A DNA stretch of 8,477 bases. It comes from an uncultured Eubacteriales bacterium. GTDB taxonomy: Bacteria > Bacillota > Clostridia > Oscillospirales > Oscillospiraceae. Both the position numbers and the translations under genes were made by a program. A model generated the notes under the pieces. The model ran no database searches, was not told the DNA's origin, and saw only the letters and a list, made by a program, of their open reading frames with translations. The stretch is taken from the NCBI GenBank assembly GCA_900555795.1, contig USMP01000036.1, forward strand, positions 1 through 8,477, in the 5' to 3' direction. Position 1 is the first letter of the stretch; every line of letters begins with the position of its first letter. Of the stretch, positions 1 through 7,289 are shown piece by piece.

Positions 1-17
1 GCCGGGGTCCCCTCCTG

Positions 18-1049
18 TTACTCCGCCATCCGTCTGCCAAAGGCGGCAGCCCGCCGGTCAATATCCGGCAGCCGGATCAGGCTGCCCGCCTCATTGGCTG
101 TCTCCAGCATGCAAAACCGCGGAGGCAGATAAAAACTCTTGTTCATGTTCAGCGCCGAAATCAACTGCCGGGCCACCAGATCCCCACCGGAGTAGCCGGA
201 GACAACAAGTCCATAGATGCGCTTGTCGTAAAACCGGCTCTGGCGGAACAGGGCGGTCAGACGGTTGACGAAGGCGGTGAGGTTCGCTGAGAGGGCGTCG
301 TTGTAGTTGGCACAGAGCATCACCAGGGCATCACAGCTTCGCACCGCCGGAAACACCTCATCCACCATAGGCCCCCCATAGAAGCACCCGCCCTGTTCCC
401 CGAAGTGGAGGCAGGTGGTGTAGCTGCACCCGTTGCAATCTGCCACTGTGCCGTTGCGCAGGCACAGTTCCTGCACCTCCACCGTCTCCGGAAGGCCCTG
501 CTTCACCAGTTCCCACAGGGCCAGGGTATTGCTGGTGGAGCGGACGGAGGCGTGAAGCGCCACCAGACGCCGCACCGGCGGCATAGGCGGCCAGTACAGA
601 AGCCGCTCTGTCAATTCCGCCAGAGCCAGACGGAACGCGGTGGGCTCGTCCGTGCCCTGGATCTGGGCCTGCACCCGGAAATTCCGGAGGGAACCGGTGG
701 CCTCCACCAAAGGGCGGCCCAAAAAAGCGCAGCCCGCCAGATTGGCGGCCAGCACCACGTCCCGGGCCACATCCTTGGTATACAGTTCCCCCCGGCCCGT
801 CACCACAACGGCCCCCAGGCAGCCCGCCAGCAGACCGGCAGAGCGGCGCAGGAGGGAGAGGAGCCCCCAGCAGCCCATATTGCAGCCGACCTCATCCAGT
901 GCCACAGCAAACAGCAGCCTTGCCCCGGCCAGGCCCTCCAGCCCCTCCGCCGGATCCCGCCAGGATACGTCCGGCGGGAGCAGAGGGGCCAGAGTGTCCC
1001 CCAGGGCGCGGCTGTATTCATTTTGGGGCAGTATCACGGTGAGGGCCAT
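18..1049 (-). CDS. Flavodoxin-fold NAD(P)H-dependent FMN reductase-like protein with cysteine cluster
   Basis: This 343-aa protein looks like a cytosolic flavin-dependent oxidoreductase. The C-terminal part, from about residue 159, resembles NADPH-dependent FMN reductases and iron-sulfur flavoproteins. It has a beta strand, then a phosphate-binding loop (LHASVRSTSNT, 165-175), then a hydrophobic strand ending in CANYNDALSANLTAFVNR (246-263), where such proteins contact flavin. Between them lies a cysteine set C205-x2-C208-x4-C213-x8-C222. This recalls the compact Fe-S motif of iron-sulfur flavoproteins, but the spacing differs, so a cluster is only possible. The first 157 residues look like a degenerate second copy of the same alpha/beta fold. 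The ATG has an AAGGAG site 5 bases upstream (1055-1060), and the stop is TAA. It is the last visible gene of the minus-strand block. The substrate is unknown; the family call is fairly secure, the reaction is not. Confidence 0.8.
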   Translation of the reverse strand: MALTVILPQNEYSRALGDTLAPLLPPDVSWRDPAEGLEGLAGARLLFAVALDEVGCNMGCWGLLSLLRRSAGLLAGCLGAVVVTGRGELYTKDVARDVVLAANLAGCAFLGRPLVEATGSLRNFRVQAQIQGTDEPTAFRLALAELTERLLYWPPMPPVRRLVALHASVRSTSNTLALWELVKQGLPETVEVQELCLRNGTVADCNGCSYTTCLHFGEQGGCFYGGPMVDEVFPAVRSCDALVMLCANYNDALSANLTAFVNRLTALFRQSRFYDKRIYGLVVSGYSGGDLVARQLISALNMNKSFYLPPRFCMLETANEAGSLIRLPDIDRRAAAFGRRMAE

Positions 1050-1054
1050 AGAAA

Positions 1055-1060
1055 CTCCTT
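1055..1060 (-). promoter_or_regulatory. Ribosome binding site of the FMN-reductase-like gene
   Basis: The minus strand reads AAGGAG with a 5-base spacer to the ATG at 1049. This strong site supports that start and independent initiation for the third gene, which is not directly coupled to the gene 133 bases upstream. Confidence 0.75.
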
Positions 1061-1064
1061 TCCC

Positions 1065-1095
1065 ATCCCGCCGCCTGGGCGGGATCGGATTTTTT
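1065..1095. other. Strong intergenic hairpin with T-run on the plus strand, upstream of the FMN-reductase-like gene
   Basis: Bases 1065-1072 and 1078-1085 form a perfect 8-bp GC-rich stem with a 5-base loop. On the plus strand it is followed after 4 bases by six T (1090-1095), the layout of an intrinsic terminator, yet no plus-strand gene ends here. Read in the direction of the genes (minus), an A-run precedes the hairpin, no T-run follows it, and the stem ends only 4 bases before the AAGGAG of the next gene. It could stop antisense transcription, or fold in the operon mRNA next to the ribosome binding site and affect translation or RNA processing. The structure is seen directly; its role is inferred. 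Confidence 0.5.
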
Positions 1096-1182
1096 CACTC
1101 CTCCACCGCCCCGCGGCGAGAGGGATTTCCTGATTCCTGTCCTGAGCGCCGGGGCATAACCACCGCAAAAGAGCGGCGTCCC

Positions 1183-2418
1183 CTAGAGGGCCTTCAGCCG
1201 CTCCAGCGTCTCCCGCAGCCGCTCCACCAGCGGTTCCGGCAGCGCCAGCCGCTCCACCTCCGGCCCATTCGCCGCCAACCGGCTCCGTGCGCCGAAAAAC
1301 ACCCCGTCCAGATAGGTGGAGGAGCAGTGCCACTGGCCCCGCAGGCAACCCAACACACTGAGAGCCCCGGAACTGAGGGCCGGGGCCGCGTAGGGCTTAA
1401 ACCCCAGCGCCCGCATCTCCAGGTTGGCGTGGGCGGTGCGCTCCGTCAATTCCCGGGAGATGACGTCGTCGTAGCGGGTGATCGAGTTGGCCACCACCAG
1501 ATCCTCCCCATGGGGGCCGAAGGTACGCCCGTCCATGAGGAAATCCCCGAACCGTGGGTCCTTCCTCCCATAGTAGGCCGCCCGGGCGTTCATCACCCCC
1601 AGGCCAAAGCCCCGCACCTGGTGGGGGAAGAGGCCCTGGCCGTCCAGCCGCCCCGCCTCGTTCCGGTTGCTCTCCATAAGCACTACCCGGCACAGCGGGT
1701 CCACCGGATCGCTGACCACACAGAACAGACCGCCAAAGCCCTTTTCCCGGGCCATACGGCCATAGCTGGCCGCCAGGGGGCGGTTCTGCTCATACTGGGC
1801 CATGCGCACATCCCCCTGCTTCACCGCCGTATCCGGCACGAACCGGGATGCGCAGAAAAGGAACACGTCACAGTCGAAGAGGTCCTCCACCGCCACCTCC
1901 TCCACGGAGGGCAGCGCGTCATAGGCGCCGGGAAAGCCAATCTGGTTCAGTTCGAACTCCCACCGCCTGGCCACCCCCTCCCGCACGTCGCACAGGCCGA
2001 TGGAGCCGACCACATCCCCGCCCAAAAGCCGCAGCCCCATGGCCAGGGTGCTGCCCACATCCCCCAGGGCCAGCAGATTTACCCGCACCTTGTCCCTGGG
2101 CGGGCAGGCAGGAAAGGCGGGCGCAAGCAGCCGTTCCCACCGGGGGTGGGCGGCGTTGACCGCCCGAACCCGGCCCGCAGCCAATGCCGCGGCCAGTTCC
2201 TCCGGTACGCTCCCGCCCTGCTCCAGGCAGAGTGTTTCAATCCCCTCCGCCGCTGTCAAAGCGGCCGCGTCCGGCACGGCGAACGTCTCCCGCCCCGCCA
2301 GAGGCGGGCGGCGAAAGCACCAGAGCACCTCCCCCGCCGCCGGCAGAGCGGCAAGGGGCGTGCCGCCGGCGGGAACATCCCCACAGAGAATATAGTCCTC
2401 ATAGCGGTAGTATTCCAT
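1183..2418 (-). CDS. Lactate/malate dehydrogenase-like NAD-binding protein with N-terminal extension
   Basis: This 411-aa protein has an NAD-binding Rossmann core starting near residue 111. Visible family marks are the glycine loop LGDVGSTLA (118-126), the strand-ending acid in LCDVREG (D144, ribose contact), DVFLFCAS (184-191), VSDPVDPL (235-242, normally VSNPVD-L) and GPHGEDLV (301-308), which holds the expected catalytic His303. Arg279 fits the substrate-carboxylate arginine. By eye, the aspartate that normally pairs with the histidine (first residue of D-S-A-R) is Met276, so ordinary 2-hydroxyacid oxidation is doubtful. Residues 1-108 are an extension not found in standard enzymes of about 310-320 aa. 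The gene starts 2 bases after the giant gene ends, with GGAG 7 bases upstream inside the last codons of that gene, so coupled expression is likely. It may be a dehydrogenase with another substrate or a nucleotide-binding non-enzyme. Confidence 0.8.
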   Translation of the reverse strand: MEYYRYEDYILCGDVPAGGTPLAALPAAGEVLWCFRRPPLAGRETFAVPDAAALTAAEGIETLCLEQGGSVPEELAAALAAGRVRAVNAAHPRWERLLAPAFPACPPRDKVRVNLLALGDVGSTLAMGLRLLGGDVVGSIGLCDVREGVARRWEFELNQIGFPGAYDALPSVEEVAVEDLFDCDVFLFCASRFVPDTAVKQGDVRMAQYEQNRPLAASYGRMAREKGFGGLFCVVSDPVDPLCRVVLMESNRNEAGRLDGQGLFPHQVRGFGLGVMNARAAYYGRKDPRFGDFLMDGRTFGPHGEDLVVANSITRYDDVISRELTERTAHANLEMRALGFKPYAAPALSSGALSVLGCLRGQWHCSSTYLDGVFFGARSRLAANGPEVERLALPEPLVERLRETLERLKAL

Positions 2419-2420
2419 CG

Positions 2421-5400
2421 TTATTCTCCAATCACAATCTTCACGCTGGCCTTCAGCCGCCGGAGCATCTCCAGGTCGTTATCCAAATAGGTGGAGGCCG
2501 CCCGGTTCAGGTCGTAGGCCATGCAGCTGCCCTTGTCGGGACAGAGAGGCAGGATCACCGCCTCCCCCAGACGGCTGAGAGTCAGATTCCGGGCAAAGAG
2601 GGCGCGGTACTCCGTCTCCAGGGTCAGCAGGATGTCCCGGGCGTTTTCCAGGCAGCATAGGCTCAGCTGATAGGTGGAGCCGTCGGCGCAGTCCTCTGTA
2701 AAATCCGGCGCCGCATAGGGGAAAATCCGGTTTACCGCTGGCTGTGCTCCGCCGGCCATGCTCTCCGCGCGGCGCACGGTGTCCCCGCCGATAAAGGGGT
2801 ACAGGGTGGACTCCACAAAGCGCATGCGCAGATTGGGCAAATAGTAGATGCTGTCCACCGGATATCCCAATTCCTCCATAATATCCCGGCCCATGCCGGT
2901 AAGATAGCCCACCAGCACCTGGCGGATCGGGGTGCCGTTGCCCTCCAGCAGGGGAGCGACGCGGCGGATCCGCTTGCCGTCGTGGAGCATGTCGTCCACC
3001 AGAATCACAGGCCGGCCAAAGGCGTGGATGGTGCGGGCCTGATCAGCCAAGGGGGAGTAATTGGGGTAGGCCTCAATGGAGAACCGGCTCAGATCCGGCT
3101 CGTAGACCTTGTCGGTGTGCAGGGTCTTTGTCACTGTGTTGGGCACCGCCATCCCCCGCAGGATCTTGCCGAAAGGAACGCAGATGCAGTCCCCCAGCAC
3201 CCGCGGCTCCGTGGGGATGGGGGGCACGCCGTTGCAGGCGGTAATCCGGTGGAGCAGCCTGTGGTGGATCACACTGGCGGACATGGAGAGCACCAGACAC
3301 CCGGGGTAGAGCCCTGTGAGCGCCCGCTGGAGCCGGCGGTGGGCGCCGCCCAACGCCGCCAGGACCCGGGGATTCTCCGCCAGAGGAGCCTTGATGGTGG
3401 TATCCATATTCCGGGTGAGGACGATGGGCCTGCGCATATCCACCGCCAGCAGTTCCCGTGTCTCCCCCACCACCGGGGTGCCGACAAATCCCTGGAGAGT
3501 CAAAACCTCCCGGACACAGGCAGGGATCATCCCCTCCGCCGGGCAAAACAGGGCGTAGGTGTACTCCTGCCGGAGGGCCAAAGTCAGCACCTCCGTGAGC
3601 AGCTGCTGGCAGAGGTCCATCTGTTCCGGGCCCCGGGGCACCCAGATGCCGCTGATGACCAGACACCGCCCTCCCGCCTGCTGCCGGACAAAGCCGGAGA
3701 GGGCGGTGCTGCCCAGACGGGAGAACAGCTGATGGGGCTCCAGGCACTGGAAGCCGGCAAAGCCCAGCACGCTCCCCTCCTCCCCCCGCCGCAGCAGATA
3801 CAGGTGGTCCCCCAGATCCCTGAGCGTCTGGCACAGCGCCCCGCCGTCCACCTGCCCGGACAGGACGGAGCGGCCCAGAAGCTGCTCCACCTCGTCCGTT
3901 ACGCGCAGGTCCCGGACAAACACCATATCCGCCGCCCGCAGCAGGGGCTTATCCTGGGGCTCCCGGAGGTAGAGGCCGTGGCGGTATATAAACTCCTGTG
4001 CCACAGGATCGATCAGGTTGGAGATGTCCCGCCCCCGGTCAATGGCCTCCCGGATGCGGGTGGAACTGATGTCCTCCAGATGGGTGGGCAGGGTCAGTTC
4101 AACAATCCTGCCGGCAATGCAGCCGAGATCGCAGCCGCCGGTCTCCCCCTCCGGGCCGGAGCGGCGGAAAATGACATGGTCAAAGCCGTGGATCGACCCA
4201 GGCTCCGGAGCCTTGCGGTAGGAGGAGGCGTGCATCACCACATCGCTGCCCACCACAATGGATACCGCCCGTCCCGGGAAGGCCTCCCGCAGGGCGGACA
4301 GATTCTCCGGGTTGGCAATATTCACCGGGAAATTCTCCGGAAAGATGTGAACATAGAACTCATCCGCCACAGAGATGCTGGCGATGCGGCGGCGGATGCG
4401 GTGGGGCTGTGTCTTCTTCGACCAGGAGAACTCGTCGATGGCCAGCATCACCTCAAAGCCCAGATCCCGGATGGCCCGGACAATCCCCTTGTGGGAGAGG
4501 GTAAAGGGGTCAAAGGTGCCGGGGAAAAAGGCCACGGGCCGGGGCTGCTCAAAATGGAAGCCGCCGTGGAGTACCTCCTGCTCTGTAATAAACCGGTAAA
4601 TGCGCCCCAGCATGGCGGCGCGGTAGTAGAAGGTCAGTTCGTCCCGGCCCTCCTCGCCCATGAGGGCCAGAATCTTTTTCAGTGTCAGCAGGAAGGCTCG
4701 GCGCTTCTCGTGGCGGCCCAGCACGTCGGAGCCGAACACAAACCGCCCCAGCACGAACATGGCCTCCTGGCGCACCTCCCCCCGGAAGCCCGCCAGCCCC
4801 TTCAGCAGCATCCCCAGCAGCCGCTCCCGGCGGCGGCGGTAGGCGCTGTCCTCCTGGGGAAAGCGGATCCGATAGGTATCATAGGACTCATAGATGACGC
4901 CCACCGTATCCAGGCCCCCGGCCACCACCCGGCCATTGGAGGAGCAAAGGTAGCCGCCCAGGTCCCGCAGCACCTCCTCCAGCTGGGCCGGCGGCAGCCA
5001 AAGGCAGAACCTGCCCAGATACTCTGGGATATACTTGGAAAACTCCTGCTGGCCGATCTCCAGCCCCCGGCTCAGTTCCACCGCCACTTCGTTGCGCTGA
5101 TCCACCGTAAGCAGAGGAGCGATGGCCAAAAGCGCCGCGCCGGCGGTATGGCGCACCGTCACCCGGTCGCTGACTTTGATAAGGTTGGAGAAGTGGGTGG
5201 CGATGTGGAGCAGCTGCCCCCCGCCGGAGCGGGCATAGTCCGACAGAAGCCGGATGTTTCCCTCCTTTACCACCCATGGCGTGGCGGTTTTGAGGTTATC
5301 CAGAAAAATCTCCGACACGGCCTCCTCGTCCAGGAGCAGCGGCCCCCCGCCGCCGGTGAGTTCCCGCAGCATCAATTCCCGCAGCAGTTCCAGGGAGCGG

Positions 5401-7244
5401 CTGTCTCCGCACCGGACGGCGCGCAGAGCGTGATGGATGATGTCATGGGCGGAGACAAACGTGCGCAGGTACCCCAGCAGCAGCACCGCCCCCACCCGCA
5501 CTGTCAGCGCCTCCCGCTTGGCCAGCGTCTCGGCAAAATCCAGCAGGTCATAGCGCTGCCGGTCGGTGCACACCGCCAGCGGCAGCGCTGTGGCCGTCTC
5601 CAGCAGCTGAAAGGCGATCTCGTCGTCCAGCTGCTCCGGCCGCCGGTAGCAGCGCAGCAGCACCGCCAGGAACTCCTCCTGCCGCTCCGGCTCGCACTTG
5701 TCCAGCAGGGAGTTGACCACCATCTTCAGGGTAAAATTGATCCACCGCTTGTGCTGCTGCATCAGCTTGTGGTCGGGATAGAGGATCTTGTCCAGATACA
5801 GCCGCCACTGGTCCAAATCTGTGACAGCCCGGCTGTCCGGCGGGCGGTCCGCCGGTTTTTCCTTGACGTATCCGGCGTGAAACCGGCCAATGATCTCCCC
5901 CATGAGGGCTGCCGCCTGGCGGCGGATGTCCCCTTCCCGGTGCATCAGCAGTTCGTATAGGAAAGCCAGGGTCTGCACCTTTTGCGGCGTGCTCAGATAA
6001 ACAGAGTAGGACTCAAACACGCCCAGATACGCCCGCAGCCGCCGCCAGTCCGTCTCACCCTGGGCCAGTTCCAAAAGGCCCGCGAAGCTGCGCTGGCTGG
6101 TGAGCCGGTGCATCAGGGCAATATTGTGCTCCACGCCCAGACGGCGCAGCGCCTCCACCGCCTCCTGCTGGCTAAGAAGGGCCACGTCCTTCATCCGCTC
6201 CCGTTCCCGGGGCTGGCCGGAGAGGGTCAGGTCCACCCCCATCTGCTCCATATACCGCTGGAAATCCTGCAGTTTGGCATAGACAAAGGTGTAACGGGTT
6301 CTCTTGGCGCTGGTGACATTGTCCAGCTTGTGCAGAATCACGTCGAAGGCCTCTGACAGCGTAGAGATCCGCGTGACCTCCCGGCCATCCGCCCCCCGCT
6401 CCTGCTTCACGCGGAAATCAGCGTAGATCAGCACCAGGGACTCCGCCGACAGATACTCCAGTTCCAGATCCCAGACGGAGTGGTTGGCTGCCACATAGCC
6501 GATATCCTCCATGTGGCGGCGGCGGAACCACAGGTCGGTATAATAATAATGTAGATAGGGCACCCGCTCCCCCGGGCGGCAGCCGAACTTGCCGATATCG
6601 TGACCGGCTGCGCTGCCGGACACCAGGGCCAGGTCGATGGGCACCCCGGAGCGCTTCAGATCCCGGGCCACGGAGAGGGCCACATGGTGAACCCCGGCGA
6701 TGTGCTCCAGCGTTCGATAGGGCGTTACCTCCAGGCCCAGGCGCATCATCTCATAGACGAATTCCCGGCGGTAGCTGCGCAAGAACAGCCGGTAGCTGTC
6801 CTGATACGGGCTGTCCGCCACTTCCGCCTCCTCCAGCAGTTCCAGCTGCCAGAGAGGGTCCGCCGGAAGGATGGCCCGCTCCGCGTCCAGCAGCACCTGT
6901 AAAAGGGCCAAAAAGAAGGTGGCTCCGGCGCCGTGGATCTGGCGGCGCTGCTCAAACTCCGGTTCCGGGAAGAGTCCCCTCCGGGCAAACTCGTAGGCAA
7001 AGAGAAGCCACCCCTCCTCCGGCTCCGGGGAGAGAACGTCCAGTTCTCCCCGGCACAGTGCCAGCACATCCCCGCAGCACAGCCGCCGGCCCTGGTAGAG
7101 AGGGGCGAAGCGCTGCATGTAGTTCTGTTCCTCCAAAAGTTCCGTGAGCCACCCCCGGCGGGCAGCCAGGCAGCGGACGGCGGGCTGGGTGGTAAGGCGG
7201 CGCAGGAGGCTTCCGTTCATTTGGCGTATCCGCTTTTTGTTCAT
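2421..7244 (-). CDS. Giant multidomain protein: HD domain, HEAT-like array, NadD-type nucleotidyltransferase, GNAT-like and phosphoribosyltransferase-like domains
   Basis: The protein is about 1607 aa from the ATG at 7244, chosen because AAGGGGG lies 9 bases upstream and a likely promoter (7290-7318) sits just ahead. A longer in-frame form from a TTG at 7370 lacks a good site. Domains, numbered from this start: a helical N-terminus; an HD phosphohydrolase domain at about 181-283 (H186/H187, H215-D216, H255, D276 as metal ligands); a helical region at about 343-893 with HEAT-like units near 439, 580, 695 and 822; a NadD/CoaD-like nucleotidyltransferase at about 903-1089 (GTFDPFTLSH at 909-918, GSDVV near 999, ISSTRIRE at 1059-1066); a weaker GNAT-like region at about 1105-1268; and a type I phosphoribosyltransferase-like domain at about 1350-1490 (RPVILVDDMLHDGKR, D1417-D1418). 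No signal peptide or membrane segment is seen, so it is probably cytosolic. HD beside NadD recalls the NadD-YqeK pairing, but the order and fusion partners are unusual. The substrate is unknown. Confidence 0.85.
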   Translation of the reverse strand: MNKKRIRQMNGSLLRRLTTQPAVRCLAARRGWLTELLEEQNYMQRFAPLYQGRRLCCGDVLALCRGELDVLSPEPEEGWLLFAYEFARRGLFPEPEFEQRRQIHGAGATFFLALLQVLLDAERAILPADPLWQLELLEEAEVADSPYQDSYRLFLRSYRREFVYEMMRLGLEVTPYRTLEHIAGVHHVALSVARDLKRSGVPIDLALVSGSAAGHDIGKFGCRPGERVPYLHYYYTDLWFRRRHMEDIGYVAANHSVWDLELEYLSAESLVLIYADFRVKQERGADGREVTRISTLSEAFDVILHKLDNVTSAKRTRYTFVYAKLQDFQRYMEQMGVDLTLSGQPRERERMKDVALLSQQEAVEALRRLGVEHNIALMHRLTSQRSFAGLLELAQGETDWRRLRAYLGVFESYSVYLSTPQKVQTLAFLYELLMHREGDIRRQAAALMGEIIGRFHAGYVKEKPADRPPDSRAVTDLDQWRLYLDKILYPDHKLMQQHKRWINFTLKMVVNSLLDKCEPERQEEFLAVLLRCYRRPEQLDDEIAFQLLETATALPLAVCTDRQRYDLLDFAETLAKREALTVRVGAVLLLGYLRTFVSAHDIIHHALRAVRCGDSRSLELLRELMLRELTGGGGPLLLDEEAVSEIFLDNLKTATPWVVKEGNIRLLSDYARSGGGQLLHIATHFSNLIKVSDRVTVRHTAGAALLAIAPLLTVDQRNEVAVELSRGLEIGQQEFSKYIPEYLGRFCLWLPPAQLEEVLRDLGGYLCSSNGRVVAGGLDTVGVIYESYDTYRIRFPQEDSAYRRRRERLLGMLLKGLAGFRGEVRQEAMFVLGRFVFGSDVLGRHEKRRAFLLTLKKILALMGEEGRDELTFYYRAAMLGRIYRFITEQEVLHGGFHFEQPRPVAFFPGTFDPFTLSHKGIVRAIRDLGFEVMLAIDEFSWSKKTQPHRIRRRIASISVADEFYVHIFPENFPVNIANPENLSALREAFPGRAVSIVVGSDVVMHASSYRKAPEPGSIHGFDHVIFRRSGPEGETGGCDLGCIAGRIVELTLPTHLEDISSTRIREAIDRGRDISNLIDPVAQEFIYRHGLYLREPQDKPLLRAADMVFVRDLRVTDEVEQLLGRSVLSGQVDGGALCQTLRDLGDHLYLLRRGEEGSVLGFAGFQCLEPHQLFSRLGSTALSGFVRQQAGGRCLVISGIWVPRGPEQMDLCQQLLTEVLTLALRQEYTYALFCPAEGMIPACVREVLTLQGFVGTPVVGETRELLAVDMRRPIVLTRNMDTTIKAPLAENPRVLAALGGAHRRLQRALTGLYPGCLVLSMSASVIHHRLLHRITACNGVPPIPTEPRVLGDCICVPFGKILRGMAVPNTVTKTLHTDKVYEPDLSRFSIEAYPNYSPLADQARTIHAFGRPVILVDDMLHDGKRIRRVAPLLEGNGTPIRQVLVGYLTGMGRDIMEELGYPVDSIYYLPNLRMRFVESTLYPFIGGDTVRRAESMAGGAQPAVNRIFPYAAPDFTEDCADGSTYQLSLCCLENARDILLTLETEYRALFARNLTLSRLGEAVILPLCPDKGSCMAYDLNRAASTYLDNDLEMLRRLKASVKIVIGE
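2426..2429 (-). promoter_or_regulatory. Ribosome binding site embedded in the upstream gene's 3' end (translational coupling)
   Basis: The minus strand reads ATTGGAGAATAACGATG. The GGAG lies in the final Gly-Glu codons of the giant gene, the TAA follows, and the ATG of the dehydrogenase-like gene begins 2 bases later. The 7-base spacing is near ideal. This arrangement suggests that ribosomes finishing the first gene restart on the second, giving linked amounts of the two proteins. Confidence 0.75.
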
Positions 7245-7252
7245 GGGCGCGT

Positions 7253-7259
7253 CCCCCTT
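7253..7259 (-). promoter_or_regulatory. Ribosome binding site that decides the start of the giant gene
   Basis: The minus strand reads AAGGGGG 8 bases (7245-7252) before the ATG at 7244, or 9 bases if only AAGGGG is counted. The in-frame ATG at 7274 has only a purine-rich AGAGAAAG ahead of it, the TTG at 7370 nothing convincing, and the ATG at 7220 nothing. This favours a protein beginning MNKKRIRQMNG. Confidence 0.65.
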
Positions 7260-7289
7260 CTCTGGGATGGGCATACTGCTTTCTCTGCC

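Noticed and set aside
1147..1182. Possible terminator after the dehydrogenase-like gene (CCGC/GCGG pairing)
   Set aside because: The stem is only 4 bp and no T-run follows on the minus strand; read-through into the flavoprotein gene seems more likely.
640..2490. A 616-aa open frame on the plus strand opposite the dehydrogenase-like and flavoprotein genes
   Set aside because: It crosses two well-supported minus-strand genes and the gap between them, is Pro/Arg/His-rich and has no recognisable domain.
2982..5960. A 992-aa open frame on the plus strand inside the giant gene
   Set aside because: Its length is striking, but the His/Gln/Pro-rich composition without motifs is typical of the antisense of a high-GC gene, and the minus strand encodes clear domains throughout.
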